Source of the DNA: Schistosoma haematobium
Taxonomy: Eukaryota > Platyhelminthes > Trematoda > Strigeidida > Schistosomatidae
Length of the DNA: 64,000 nucleotides
Assembly (NCBI RefSeq): GCF_000699445.3
Contig: NC_067198.1
Coordinates: forward strand, 36,484,536 to 36,548,535
Direction of reading: 5' to 3'
In this document: one piece after another, positions 33,886-45,892 of the stretch
How the letters are laid out: each line of letters opens with the position of its first letter
Numbering within the stretch: position 1 is the first letter of the stretch
The notes under the pieces: model-generated
What the model was told of the DNA's origin: nothing
Database searches by the model: none
What the model saw: only the letters and a program-made list of their open reading frames with translations
Position numbers and translations under genes: made by a program

Positions 33886-34841
33886 GTCAAGATAGTTAAT
33901 TTATTGATTTTGCGAATTCTAGACACGCACATCAGATTATTGATTAATTCGGAGTTCAATTTGTTCGAATTAATTGAATGATTAAACATTTAAAATACGT
34001 AACATTATTGCCATCAGTGTTATTGTGGAGAAAACAGTTAACAGATGCATTCCAGGTGGGGACCGGAGTCAGGCAAGGTTGCTTACTCTCACCCTTTCTC
34101 TTTCTTCTGGTGGTTCACTGGATTATGAAGACCTCTAACATCTGACGGGAAGCACGGAATACAATGCACATCTCAAAATCAATTAGGAGATTTGACGTTA
34201 CAGACGACCTGACCCTTCTATTCTATACACACCAACAAATGCAGATGAAGATAACTACTGTAGCAGAAGCCTCTGAACCAGCAGGTCTCAACATACACAA
34301 GGGAAAAAGTAAAATCCTCAAATACAACACAGAGAACACCAACCCAATCACACTTGATGGATAAACTCCAGAAGAGGTGGAATCTTTTACGTACCTAGTC
34401 AGCAGCACTATCGATGATCAAGGAGGGTCTGATGCAGACGTAAAGGTAAGGATTGGCAAAGTAATGGCAGAACTCTTACAATTGAAGAACATATGAAACT
34501 CAAAACAACTGTCTGCAAGCCAACACCAAAGTCAGAATCTTCAATACGAACAAGGCAGTTCTACTGTACGGAGCCGGGACTTCGAGAACTACTACAACCA
34601 TCATCAAAAATGTACAAGTATTTATAAACAATTGTCTACGCAAGATATTGAATGTCCACTGACCGGATACCACCAGTAACAGCCTACTGTGGGGGGGGGA
34701 CAAACCAGCTTCCAGCTGAATAGGAAATTAGGAAAAGACGTTGGAAGTGGGATAGAACATACATTTCGGAAATCAAAATGCATCACGAAGCAAGCCCTAC
34801 TTTGGAGTCCTGAGGGAACGAGGATGACCAAGGAACACAGT
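33886..34841. repeat. Inverted duplication, copy A (956 bp)
   Basis: Identical by eye and equal in length to the reverse complement of 50355-51310. It comprises 144 bp of UBE2Q intron 4, the left target-site duplication, and the first 812 bp of the SR2-like insertion at 34030-34962. Confidence 0.9.
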
Positions 34842-34962
34842 GCGTCGGGAGTTGGAAATAGACATCAAAAGAATGGATTGCTCAGGACAGATATGGATGA
34901 AGAATGTTGGTGGACAGCCTATGTTCCTCTATGAAAGGTAACAGGGATAAGGAAGTAAGTAA
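34030..34962 (+). mobile_element. SR2-like (RTE clade) LINE 3' part, with target-site duplication
   Basis: Flanked by TTATTGTGGA (34020-34029 and 34963-34972). Encodes a degenerate piece of RT from motif B (GVRQGCLLSPFLFLL equivalent) to the 3' end GGAAGTAAGTAA. The motif C region is damaged (FDVTDDLTLLFY where DLDFADDL is expected) and several stops and frameshifts occur. It lies in UBE2Q intron 4, antisense to the gene. Confidence 0.9.
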
Positions 34963-34972
34963 TTATTGTGGA

Positions 34973-36245
34973 AGTTGTTCTAATTAGTTGCTGAATAAAT
35001 CAGTCTGCTTATAAGGTCTTATTTTCTTTCTTGTATCGACAATGCAGTCATCTTATTTCGTTGTAAGTAGCAGGTAGGTGTTCTACAGTCATAGCAAATC
35101 AGCTTAACTATTAGCAGAAATCTGTATTTGGTTTAAGCCACAACACTAACATAGCAGTCTTGTTTCAAGTCATTACAATATATAGATATGATTTACACTG
35201 AGTAAAACTTCCTAGTTGTATAAACAATAATTAAAAATGGAAATACCAAAGGTTGGGACTGAAATATTAATAGGACAGTTTACACTTTGAAATTCCACAA
35301 AGAGATAGTATCGATATATGTTGAAAAAAAGGTTGATTAAGGAATTGGAAGTTTGAAAAAACAGTCGGTGAGTAGTATGGGGATTAAAATGTTGAAAATT
35401 TAAACCAATTCGATGAGACTCAGTAGCCAATTAGAGATCCGCGTTGTTGAGTATATGAAATCACCAGATATAGCATATGAAGGAGAAATCAATACATACT
35501 GAAGGTAATTATTATTCGGTTGACTTTTAGTGCTTTTTTATTCTATGAATTTACATAATATGAAGTTAGTTATTAGAATTTGTTGTGAATTTTTTCATTG
35601 CAATCATAAATTCACTCTGATTTTGTGCTCAAATGACGATTGATAAGCTGATAAATTTTTGTAATTGATAATCACTGACTTCAATCTGTATACGTGATGA
35701 AATTAACTTGAGTGTGGATTTAATTGTTCTTAGAGTTTCTGTCAAGAAAAGCTTCTATACAAACATGGGCTTTTCATTTTAGTTAATGAGTAGGGTAGAA
35801 GAATATAGAAGCAGTTTTGATCATCTTATTGAAGTCAGAGTTGAAAATAATTAGCTTATTGTACAAGTGTATCATTTTTACGTACTACTCATTGAGGTAT
35901 AGTTACGTGATAGCCACGGATACTAGCTGGATGTTAACAAACCGTAATTTAGATGTTATCCCATGATTTACAGTTGTGCTTTTAAGATTTTCATGGTTTG
36001 GTAAAAGGCAAATAGTGAATACACTTACGTTACTGAATTCAACCTAATAATAGTTACACAGGTTAAATCATGTTAAAAGTATCAAGTTCTGAGCTGAGAA
36101 GAAATAGCTATCTGAAGTTCTATTTTCTAGTAGCTCACTGTTTAGTGGAAATTATTGGACAATTTACTTATATTTATAAAAGAAATAGTGTTAATGTCTG
36201 TTGATTTGACAAAAAATAAGGTTAACTAAAAGCTGTAAAACTTAC
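34973..36245. other. UBE2Q intron 4, remainder
   Basis: AT-rich, no gene or repeat recognised. Confidence 0.45.
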
Positions 36246-36370
36246 GAAACTTCAAATGGATCGTTCAATGTCACATCTTCATCTTCGAAACCAGTATCTT
36301 CTGCATCACTATTCCCGTCGCCAGAAGATGATTGACGAGGTTCAGCAGTAGAAATAGTGTCGACAGGAAG
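36246..36370 (-). CDS. UBE2Q: UBE2Q-type ubiquitin-conjugating enzyme, exon 4 (acidic linker)
   Basis: Acceptor ATTATAG, donor GTAAGT; 125 nt, phase 0 in, 2 out; residues 124-164 plus part of S165. It encodes an acidic, serine-rich linker (QSSSGDGNSDAEDTGFEDED) between the RWD-like part and the UBC fold. Sequence similarity here is weak, as expected for this linker; the phase agreement and acidic composition support it. Confidence 0.9.
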
Positions 36371-36470
36371 CTATAATTGGAACAGATCAACAGAAACGCA
36401 CATAGAGAAGCCATACCACCTAGATGATAAATAAACTTGCAAGTTTCACGCAATTAGTTCCCTTTATGAA

Positions 36471-36765
36471 TTTAAATAAAGCAAGAACAAATATTGATGC
36501 ATAATAGTATGGATTTATAATATTTCGAGGTTTCTCGTCAGCCGCTTACAACCAAATATGTTTTAGAATTTTACCTTGAGATAAGAAATAGTGTAAAACA
36601 ATTGACATAAATTATTTACATTCGTTTATGTCAATTGTTTTACACTATTTCTTATCTCAAGGTAAAATTCTAAAACATATTTGGTTGTAAGCGGCTGACG
36701 AGAAACCTCGAAATATTATAAATCCATACTATTATGCATCAATATTTGTTCTTGTTTTATTTAAA
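36471..36765. repeat. Near-perfect palindrome: 141-bp arms, 13-bp spacer
   Basis: Left arm 36471-36611 and right arm 36625-36765 are reverse complements with one mismatch (36481/36755, a G-T wobble) over 141 bp. The spacer is TTATTTACATTCG. It lies in UBE2Q intron 3, about 100 nt upstream of the exon 4 acceptor, and is not related to the LINE beside it. Confidence 0.95.
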
Positions 36766-37159
36766 CTTGCAAATGTTTTTTCTGAGTTTTAGTTTTTGTA
36801 GATACAGCTTCAAAGTCAGTTAAAAGGTCATCTTTATTGTCAGCTAATGGAAGAGTGAAGTAATAAAAAACCTCTGGAAATTTGCAAGTTATTTCTTATT
36901 TATTTGAACACATAAATGTTGGTAAAAAGGGGCACTAAGTACGTATGCGCCACACAATAACAATGAGAATGTGAAGGGATGGAGAATGTAAGGTATGTAA
37001 AAAAGGGCGACAATAACGAACAGAAATTAAGGTATGATAGTGAAATAATAATAATGGGAGAAACACTTCAGTTAGCAAAGGTACAACCAGAAATAATTTT
37101 TCAAGTTAACGAACTTATGTCCACTTTTTATGAAGAAAGTAAAATAAAGTTACAACGGG

Positions 37160-40086
37160 ACCGCCACTGGCTTCTATTCTGAGCCATATCTGATGACGTC
37201 TCTAACCACTGGGTTGCACCATCTCTAGAACCCCAACCAGGGAGTCGTGAAGAATCAACAGAGGCTAGTCCTCCACAGCTTTCTTTCATACCACGACACC
37301 ATGTCATACACTGACCACCTCTCCGCTTCTTCCAACCAGTCCCAGAGTCGGCAAATAATGCACGACGTGGAATTCTCTGGCCACCGAAGTCGGTGTTTCA
37401 AGATGGTGACACCAATTGAATTATCATCTCTGTGCCCGAAAACACGATGCCAAACCTCTGCATTACTAACATGGTGTTGCCACTGGATGTCAGCAATCCT
37501 TCGGAGACAACGATTATCGAACACAGAAAGTCTTCTAACGTCCTCAACTCGGAGAGACCAGGTTTCACAAGCATAGAGCAAAACTGCTCTCACCGACGCG
37601 TTGTAGATCCGACCTTTTAAAGCCAGACTAACATCACGAAGGCGCCAAAGGTGGCCCAGATTAGCATGAGCCGCTCTGGCTTTCACTATACGTGCATTGA
37701 TCTCATCACTCACACCCCCACCAGCACTTATGCAGCTACCCAGATACACGAACTTCTCGACTACGTCTATCTGCTCACCATCCAGGGTGAGTACAGGATT
37801 AGAATCCTGCCAGTCTTGTAGAAGTACTTTGCACTTCGAAGGTGCAAAGCACATACCATACCTACGGACACTGATTGCCAACTGATTAAGTGCGGATTGC
37901 ATGTCTTGGCCTTATCGCACAGTAAGACAATATCATCCGCATACTCCAGGCAACAGATCCACACCACCTTTACTTACATCCATCAGAGCTGTTTCCAGAA
38001 TATCGTCGATGACAAAGTTGAAGAGGAATGGTGAGATTGGGCAACCCTGCCTAACCCCACTGCTCGAATGAAACGATGGAGAAAGGTGGTTTTATGTCCT
38101 CACTCCGCCTGAAGTGTTTGTATATAAGGCTTTTAGGATGTTAATAAACTTCTCAGGTACACCCTTCTTCAATAGACAATCCCAGAGAACAGTCCTGTCC
38201 AACGAATCGAAGGCAGCCCTGATGTCAAGAAATACTACGATTGTTGGCCTTTGATAAGTATGACGGTGTTCTGACATTTGGCGGAGGATGAAGATATAAT
38301 CAATACATCCTCGACCAGAACGAAACCCAGCCTGCTCCTCGCGAGTCAATCTTTCTCGGGTTTTGAACAACCTACGAAGTATGACGGAAGCCAATAGTTT
38401 GGACGCAATCGGAAGTAGACTTATCCCCGATAGTTGTTACAGGAACGACGTGAACCCTTTTTAAAGATAGGGACAACTATCGACTCATTCCATGACGTTG
38501 GTACACTCTCTAGTTCCCAAACCTTTGTAAACAACGTCGTCAATTCCTTAGTCAAAAAGTCGCCACCATCTTTGAAAAGCGTAGGAAGTAAGTCATCTGG
38601 GCCACGTGATTTGTAGCGCTTCAATAGTTGGAGTTCCTTGCGGACTTCCGCCTCATTTGGTGGATCAGTCGTCACCGGCCATGGAGTGCAGGACAGTCTG
38701 ACCGATGTTGCCGGAGCAGCAGGCCAGTTGAACTGCCCTTCGAAAAATTCTGCCCATCGTCCAAGACGTCGATGGATGTAAGTGATTGGCATCCCATCAT
38801 CCTCGCAGATTGTTTCGCTCACACCAGACTTCTTCCTGCCAGTGGCTCGGATGAGTTGGAAGAGCTTCCGGTAATTACCAGATGTAGCTGCTGCTTCCAA
38901 CTCATTAGCACGCTTCGACCACCAGGCTTCTCGGTCCTTACGCAAGCTTTGCCCAATTTCCTTACGTAACATCCTTCGTTTGTGGTCAAACTCACGGTCA
39001 ACCGGAGTAGACCGACGGGCTCCGATGAGTTGTAAGGAGCCAGAAGAAACCCAGTGCTTATGAGTGGAACGTTTCGCGAAGCCGCAAGCGGCTTTACTCG
39101 CCATTTTCATGGCGTCATGCGATTGCAACCAATGCTCATCCATACTTTTCGGTGGAATGGTAGCTAGCAACCGGCCTGCCAACATCAATATGTTGGTGGC
39201 GGTCACTTCGTTGACCACTGAAAAGTTAGGTAAGATTGGTGCAGACCAAGGCATGGTCAGAGTCCAGATAGGTACTCCAAAAGGAGCAGCAGTCTTGTAC
39301 ACAACCACGCCAGCGGTAGCTGATCGCGATGTGATCAATCTGAGTCCAGGCTTGAGATGCAGAAGGGGGACGCCAGGTGGCACATCGGTGATGACTGTGC
39401 CGAAAGTTAGTGCTGGCCAGGAACAGGTTGTGGTCCGTGCACAGTTGCAGTAGACGGTCCCCGTTATCTGACCTGCGACCAACGAGTCCCCATTGGCCAC
39501 CTAAACGACTCTCTTCTGTGCCTAGACGCCCGACCTGAGCATTCAAGTATCCGGCTAGTACTACAATATCTGTCGAACGCACTTTCTGGATAAGAACAGA
39601 TAACTGGTGATAAAACTCATCCTTGGTTGCATCCAGGCTGCAATCTGTCGGGGCATAGGCGGAGATGACGAAAAGACATCGTTTCTCACGCCGATTTCTT
39701 CTCACTTTGATGGAACTCTCTAATCTAACAGCACATAACCGACTGTTAATGGGGATCCAATAGATTAGTGCTGCCTCAGCTCTAGCGCTCAGTGCGACAC
39801 CAACGCCAACAAGACCAGACGAAGATGCCACAGGGTCCCCGGATAAGCGCACGTAAAACAAGCTTTTCGAAGCGACAGATGGAGAGCGAATTTGTAGTAC
39901 TTCACCAGAGTCTTGAATACGGGTCTCGGATAGACAGCAAACATCGATATTAAGACTTCCCAAAGACATAGCCAGCCCTATCTGTTGTCCAACCTGCATA
40001 AGTGTGCGAACGTTGAAGGCAGCTAGTTTGAATGGCGCGCGCGGTTTCAGAAAAACTGCTTCAGTACTCATATTCGGTAGTAACAT
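37160..40086 (-). pseudogene. Endonuclease-reverse transcriptase of LINE family C, broken
   Basis: N-terminal APE-type endonuclease (40086-39226): FKLAAFNVRTL, CCLSETRIQD, FVISAYAPTDCS and SDHALVCTNL are recognisable. The catalytic GDFN (kept at 43906-43917 in the related element) reads GYLN here, losing an aspartate. A TAA ends this frame at 39226; the linker and RT fingers continue in another frame to 38421 (WNESIVVPIFKKGS, NNYRG). RT then continues at 38394-38092 (EEQAGFRSGRGCIDY, FLDIRAAFDSLDR), with a break before the motif C region (CLEYADDIVLL at about 37937) and the C-terminal part at 37902-37255. It ends near SDMAQNRSQW. Four or more frame breaks are present. Confidence 0.88.
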
Positions 40087-40220
40087 ACAATTTTCAACCG
40101 GACAGTGACTCGAAAACGTTTAGATACAGTCGAATTTCCACCATAGATGAGCTGCTGTATAAGTCGAAAAAATAAGTATAAATAGAATGGGAATAAAAGA
40201 GGGTGAATAATGATGTAGTA

Positions 40221-40293
<73 letters not shown>
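40221..40293. repeat. (AAT)n microsatellite inside LINE 5' region
   Basis: About 24 units of AAT/ATA between the LINE 5' body and its endonuclease ORF. Confidence 0.97.
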
Positions 40294-41132
40294 CGAGTCA
40301 CTTGATTGTTATTTGGAGCGAGAGGAATATTTTTCATAAGTAGATAGTTTATCATGTTTTTGTGTGCGGGCTGAGATACTGCCCGAGTGCCCAAACGGAA
40401 GCAGGTGGTTTTCTTAGGGAGCCACACCCCGAGCCTTTGACTTAAGGGCCTGATCCACAAGGCAGTATAACATCGTGAGGAGATGCAGTCCCATGGTAGC
40501 CGGTGACCAAAAATTGGTTCATACACCGTTTGTTCCTTCAGGATACTGGAGCCTATGTGCACCATTGGTTTGGAATCAGGGTTTTCCAACTCTGCTAGGT
40601 GAACCCTCCGTGACTGCCAACCCGGTTAAGCGTCGGACATTCGCTTCTCCTCCTCTCAATCTCGTAAACAACACGTCCGCAGCGAGAATGCAGTGAGGAC
40701 TCACCTGGCGGTGGCTATATACGCGTGGTCATGTGAGAGCATTTCGATAACGAACTCTCCTCATCCTTGGCCGTACCAGGGTAGTTGGGGTCCTACTATT
40801 TCTTATTAAGTCGACAACATGGTGTTCATGACTCGCTGGATGGACGAGGATTATTAAATTAATTGTAAAAAAAATATAGGAAAGCAACCACTTTGAGTAA
40901 AGGTTAGTAGGAAAGTACCATTTACCTAAATGGACATTGAATATATTTAAATCTTTGTTCCTTGTGAAATCATACTAAAAATATGACATTTAAAATAACG
41001 TTAGAAATAATGTATCTAAAAGTTAAAACCCAGAAAACAAAATTATAGTACATTAAGGGACGAGCTCAAAAATGTCCTATTCTGCTATATATGCAAAAAA
41101 ATATTAGTTTAATGGAACAAATATAAACCTAC

Positions 41133-41237
41133 AGGTTCAGGACTAAAGTCTGGACAAAGATTGTTCAATTCAGGAGGATATGGCAAATTTTTGTATCGAC
41201 ATAATTCCGTTACAAGTATCTTTACTTGACGATCAAT
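41133..41237 (-). CDS. UBE2Q: UBE2Q-type ubiquitin-conjugating enzyme, exon 3
   Basis: Acceptor CTACAG, donor GTAGGT; 105 nt in phase 0; residues 89-123 (IDRQVKILVTELCRYKNLPY and FSPEP). Continues the N-terminal RWD-like domain; the ELC-x5-LP pattern is shared with UBE2Q proteins. Confidence 0.92.
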
Positions 41238-41287
41238 CTGTAGTATGGTTGAATGATCATAATTAATTTGATAACAAAACAATTTAC

Positions 41288-41392
41288 CGTATAGTTGCTT
41301 GGCTCAACTGTTTGTAGTCCTCGGAAAATTTGTGTGACAAACGTGTCATCAGAATCGGAAAACCATATTGGAGATGATTGTGGATATGTACC
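41288..41392 (-). CDS. UBE2Q: UBE2Q-type ubiquitin-conjugating enzyme, exon 2
   Basis: Acceptor AATTAG, donor GTAAAT; 105 nt in phase 0; residues 54-88 (GTYPQSSPIWFSDSDDTFVT). The YP-x4-P-x-WFSDSDD motif is diagnostic of the RWD-like N-terminal domain of UBE2Q. Confidence 0.96.
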
Positions 41393-42694
41393 CTAATTAT
41401 TTAAAATAAATAAAAACCACTTAACACTAGACACAGAAAATTATGCAGACTAAATCACAACAGGCTATTAACTTGTACAAGCTTTTTTTTAAAAACAATG
41501 AATTTCAATAACTGATGGTTTTAAACCACTTAACGAATTTTAGCCGTAATGGTGTTTTATTTCCAAGTTGTGCACCGAATCATACCAACCTAGATTTTTT
41601 ATGTGTGATATGGTTTCGGGTAACGGCAACTACTCCAACGACACTGTGAAAGCGGACAAGTCTTTTTCTCAGCTACTACTTTAAAGAAAAATTACCATGG
41701 AGCTAGATAGAATACTGCTGAGAAGCACTATTTGAAATTGGCGCATAAAATTCCCCCAATTATTTCCATATATAAGCCGTCAGTGGATGCAGCCACATGG
41801 CTAGAAAAGTTGAGAAATAATTTAAATGCTGTCTGTGAACTTTTTACGAAACGAAAGTAGATAAAATTTTCGGTAGGTACCATCAACTCTATTAGGGAGG
41901 ATATAATCAGACAGAACCCCCATTTTAACGGAGTGAAAATTTGACTCAATGATCCAGTGGACAGAGGACTAACTGTTTGCATTATTATGGAACCATTCGA
42001 AGGAACCATAGGACTTTGGCCGGAAGAACAGCTATAAACATGGCTTAGGAGAAGTTCGAGACAATTTATTAGCTAGTAGTTTAGGAGTATGATTCCACTT
42101 TTTAGAGTAGAAGGAGCATCGCTCGAATGTGTGACGTGCAAATATAACGACCAGTAAGGAATGTACTGTCTTAAAATACTCATCAGGTAATATTAACTCT
42201 CAGAGAATGCATGGTTCAAATTCAAGAATGCTATAGGTGTCTCCAAGTACACTCATTAACTATTCGCTCATGTAGAACAGGTTCAAAAACATCGACATAT
42301 AAAGCTCCAAAACTCATTCTTTTACTAGTTTAGACTGAAACATAATCAGGTACTGTGAGATTGGAAGCAGATGTGAAGTGTTTAGTCAGTCATACATAAC
42401 GTAGGACCTGGAATATATAGGTATCGGTTCGAGTTGGCACACCACATAAGCAGTTAGATGAGATTATCAAGACAAGCCCTAGAGTAGTAGATGAAACAGT
42501 ACCAGTGGTAGATTAAGTATACACAATATGATTCCACAAGTGAATTCTTAGAACAAAAGTGTTAGATAATGTCAAGTATTAATATCGAAGAATAGATCAC
42601 TATCTGGAAAACTAGACCAGGATAACCAGCGTCGGTTGAAGCTACTACGTTTTTATATCGAACAAAGTCAGAGAAACACAAGTTGAAATTACAG
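41393..42694. other. UBE2Q intron 1, 3' part
   Basis: Holds an RTE 3'-tail fragment at 42375-42470. A minus-strand open frame (41728-42009, 93 codons) has no recognisable motif. No other gene seen. Confidence 0.45.
42375..42470 (-). mobile_element. RTE-type LINE (outer family) 3' UTR fragment
   Basis: Minus-strand match to the last ~90 bp of the element at 42707-48670 (TTAGTCAGTCATACATAACG, TAGGACCTGG, GTATCGGTTCGAGTTGG). Confidence 0.7.
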
Positions 42695-45600
42695 GCAAAC
42701 GTTTTATCCCGACTGTTGTTGCTACCGTGACGTGGTGGCCGGGCTTGCCTATCGTGATGAAGCAACCGAGCTATACTGGCTGGAACAATCGTTCCCCAAG
42801 GTCCTACCATGTCAGACAGGTCGGTTGAAGAGCGGTAAGACTAAAAGCAACAAACCCAAGGTTCGAAGGCTAAGTCGTACTGCTGACTGTACAGAGGTGT
42901 GACAGCAGTAAGGTGTCCCCTTCAGACAACCAGCATGACAGCGATGCTGCCTTCCCACAAGGAGGGGTGCGGTTATAAAATGTTGAACCTAAAAATGCAC
43001 ACCTCGCTTTATCCCATGGATATCCGTCTACGGCGGTAAGGTCTCAACAAGTGCGGAGCTAACACAAAAATTACTCATAAAAAGGTCGTGCGTGACCGAC
43101 CTCAAGCAGCTGTCCCTTGGGCACTGAGGCCACGCTCTCAGGTCACTAAGACCACTTCTAATCCGATTTCCTTTTCAGGTACCTCCAGAACAACCCTTCC
43201 TCGGTGTGGGCAACCGGGAAGTGATAACCGCCCTCATACTTCTAACAGCACTCAAGACCACTGTATTCATAGTCAACCTCTCTCTACAATTCCTATTATT
43301 CCTCCTACATCGAATTTCAACGCTAAACTTCCTCTTTCGGCTTCCCCCTCAATTGTCACCATAGCCAACGATTCTAGTGCTCAAAACACTGTCCCAGGTC
43401 TACTGAAACCTCGCTCCAAACTACACATTGGAGCCTTCAACGTACGCACCCTATGTCAAATCGGTCAACAGGCTTCCTTGGCTAGAACCCTAGGGTCTCT
43501 TTCCATTGATGTATGCTGTGTCTCCGAAACACGCATACAGGATCCCAGTGTGGTCATTCACTTGACCTCACCTCGGCAAAACGGAGAGCCGACGAGATAC
43601 ACCCTTCGTGTATCTGGTGACCCGACGGCCAGCTCTCGTGGACTGGCAGGAGTAGGGATAGCACTAAGCATGAGGGCGGAACAAGCACTGTTAGAGTGGA
43701 TCCCCGTCAACAGTCGTCTATTTGCTGTTCGGCTAAACGGCTCCGTAAGAACTCGGAAGGATAGGGACACACGTCGTTGTCTTTTTGTCGTTTCTGCCTA
43801 CGCTCCCACCGATTGCAGCTCAGATGAAGTGAAAGATGAATTTTACAGAAAGCTTTCTGAACTTCTTCAGAAAGGTAAACGCTCAGACATAGTACTCGTA
43901 GGGGGTGACTTTAATGCCCAGATAGGTAGTTTAAACCAAACAGAAAGGCATTTAGGTGGATATTTTAGCATTCCGGCACAACGAACAAATAATGGTGATC
44001 GTCTACTGCAACTGTGCTCAAACAATCGTTTGTTTTTAGCAGACAAATTCTAAGCATAAGGAGAGACATCGTCTAACATGGCGACCCTCTACACCAAACC
44101 AACGATGAACTCAAATAGACCATATTGCCATCAGTCATCGTTGGAGAGGGTCGGTACAAGATTGTCGCTCATTCTGGAGTACCTGCTTGGACTCCGACCA
44201 CGCCCTAATACGGGCACACATCTGCTTGCACCTCACTGGACGCAAAAAGCCTCAGGAAAAAGACCCATTAGAACTGAATTGAGTAGTGAGAAAACCAAAA
44301 GTAGGTTCCAGGAACAACTGAGGTCACACTTAGGTAGTTCTGAAAACGAGGCTGACCCAGATGTTGCTGGGAAAGATATACAAACAGCTGTGGAAACAGC
44401 AATGAAATCTATTGGTGAATTAAACCACAGAGTTACAAAGAACCAGTGGATTTCTTCAAAGTCTATCACACTGATGGATTCTCGCAAACTCGTCCCATCA
44501 GGTTCCGAACATGATGAAGAGCGACAACAAATCAGATCTAGGTTAAGAAAAAGTCTAAGAAACGACCGTGAGCAGTGGTGGGCAACGAAAGCAAAAGAGA
44601 TGGAAAAGGCGGCAGCTATAGGGAACACAAGACAGCTCTACCGACTAATAAAAGAAACTGGAATTAGTAAGTCAAGTGTAAGTCAGACTATTTCGGAAAA
44701 AGACGACACCCTCATCTGCTCTCAGTCCAGACGTTTAGAACGATGGGCGGAACAATTTAGCTGGCCTTCAGCTACTCTACAACTACCCTCCATTCCCAAA
44801 CAATGTGAATGGAACAATGAAGTAGATCCCCCAACTCTAGCAGACGTTCAAAAGGCTATAGTTAATCTGAAACGAGGAAGGGCAGCTGGTCCAGATGGAT
44901 TGGCTCCAGAGGTCTTTAAGGATGGTGGTCCAATTTTAGCGATTAGGTTGACTAATATTTTAGCTAAGATCTGGGAGTTAGACGTTATCCCATCTAACTG
45001 GTCACAATCACTTATCGTCCCAATATATAAGGAAAGGTCAAAATCATCCTGTGACAACCACAGAGGGATTAGTTTAACTAATATAATATCTAAAATACTA
45101 GCCTCGATAGTTATCGGACGCCTAACTAAGACTTGTGAGCTGCAAACACGAGAGAATCAAGCTGGCTTTAGACCTGGTCGTGGCTGCATCGACCACGTAT
45201 TCACCTTTCGTCAGGTTCTAGAACATAGGCATACTTATCGGCGTCCGACAATGGTGGTCTTTCTTGACTTAAAAGCAGCATTTGACTCTGTAGACCGCGA
45301 GATTCTGTGGCAGTGTCTGTCATTGAAAGGCGTACCCCAGAAGTACATAAACCTTGTGAAGGCTCTTTGCTCGAACACTACTAGTCGAGTCAGAGCTTAT
45401 GGCGAACTGTTATCTACTTTTGCAACCTCAAGTGGTGTCCGTCAAGGCTATTCACTTTCTCCATTTTTGTTTAACATCATCATAGACCGACTGATGGAAA
45501 TAACATTCTCGTCAACTGAATTCTCGGGTATTGATCTCCTTCCAGGAGGTCTACTTATCGACTTAGAATACGCAGATGATATAGTCCTGTTTGGTGAAGA

Positions 45601-45892
45601 CGCTGACAAAATGCAGTCTTTTGGTAGCACTAAGCAATGCCAGAATGATTGGAATGCGCTTCTCTCCCTCTAAATGCAAGTTGTTGCTTCAGGACTGGTC
45701 TGCGTCAACACCTGAACTAAGGATAGGGAGTGAAGTAGTCGGACACGTTGACAACTTCACTTATCTAGGAAGTCTGATCAGCCCTAATGGGTTGGTGTCT
45801 GACGAAATCTCAGCATGGATTCGAAAAGCTCGCTTGGCTTTTGCCAACTTACGTCACCTATGAGGAAGGCGAGATATCCGTCTATCAATAAA

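Larger units (their letters stand above)
36901..40797 (-). mobile_element. Full-length RTE-type LINE (family C) in UBE2Q intron 3
   Basis: Bounded by a perfect 10-bp target-site duplication ATTTCTTATT (36891-36900 and 40798-40807); 3,897 bp, same orientation as the gene. From its 5' end: a ~430-bp 5' region (40797-40361), a spacer with an (AAT)n tract (40221-40293), an endonuclease ORF starting near 40086, the RT, and a 3' UTR ending TGTTCAAATAAATA. The 5' region and the 3' ~90 bp are the parts reused in the short retroposons at 16090, 25050 and 31118. The coding part has several frameshifts, so this copy is inactive. It resembles SR3/Perere-type RTE elements, which I infer from domain order and sequence style. 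Confidence 0.9.

Noticed and set aside
38628..39453. Plus-strand ORFs of 113 and 129 codons, repeated at 62846-63671 on the other strand
   Set aside because: Antisense shadows of LINE family C; identical only because the two LINE copies are.
7598..40293. Tandem arrays as CRISPR-like or satellite structures
   Set aside because: The only tandem repeats are simple di- and trinucleotide microsatellites; the SINE copies are dispersed in both orientations without regular spacing.
40068..40589. 173-codon minus-strand ORF with a long isoleucine run
   Set aside because: It reads through the LINE 5' region and the (AAT)n microsatellite; the poly-isoleucine is the translated repeat and the frame is not conserved in the related copies.
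41728..42009. 93-codon minus-strand ORF as a possible extra UBE2Q exon or LTR gag fragment
   Set aside because: UBE2Q exon 2 joins exon 1 directly in phase 0, and no gag, protease or RT motif is visible on either strand here.
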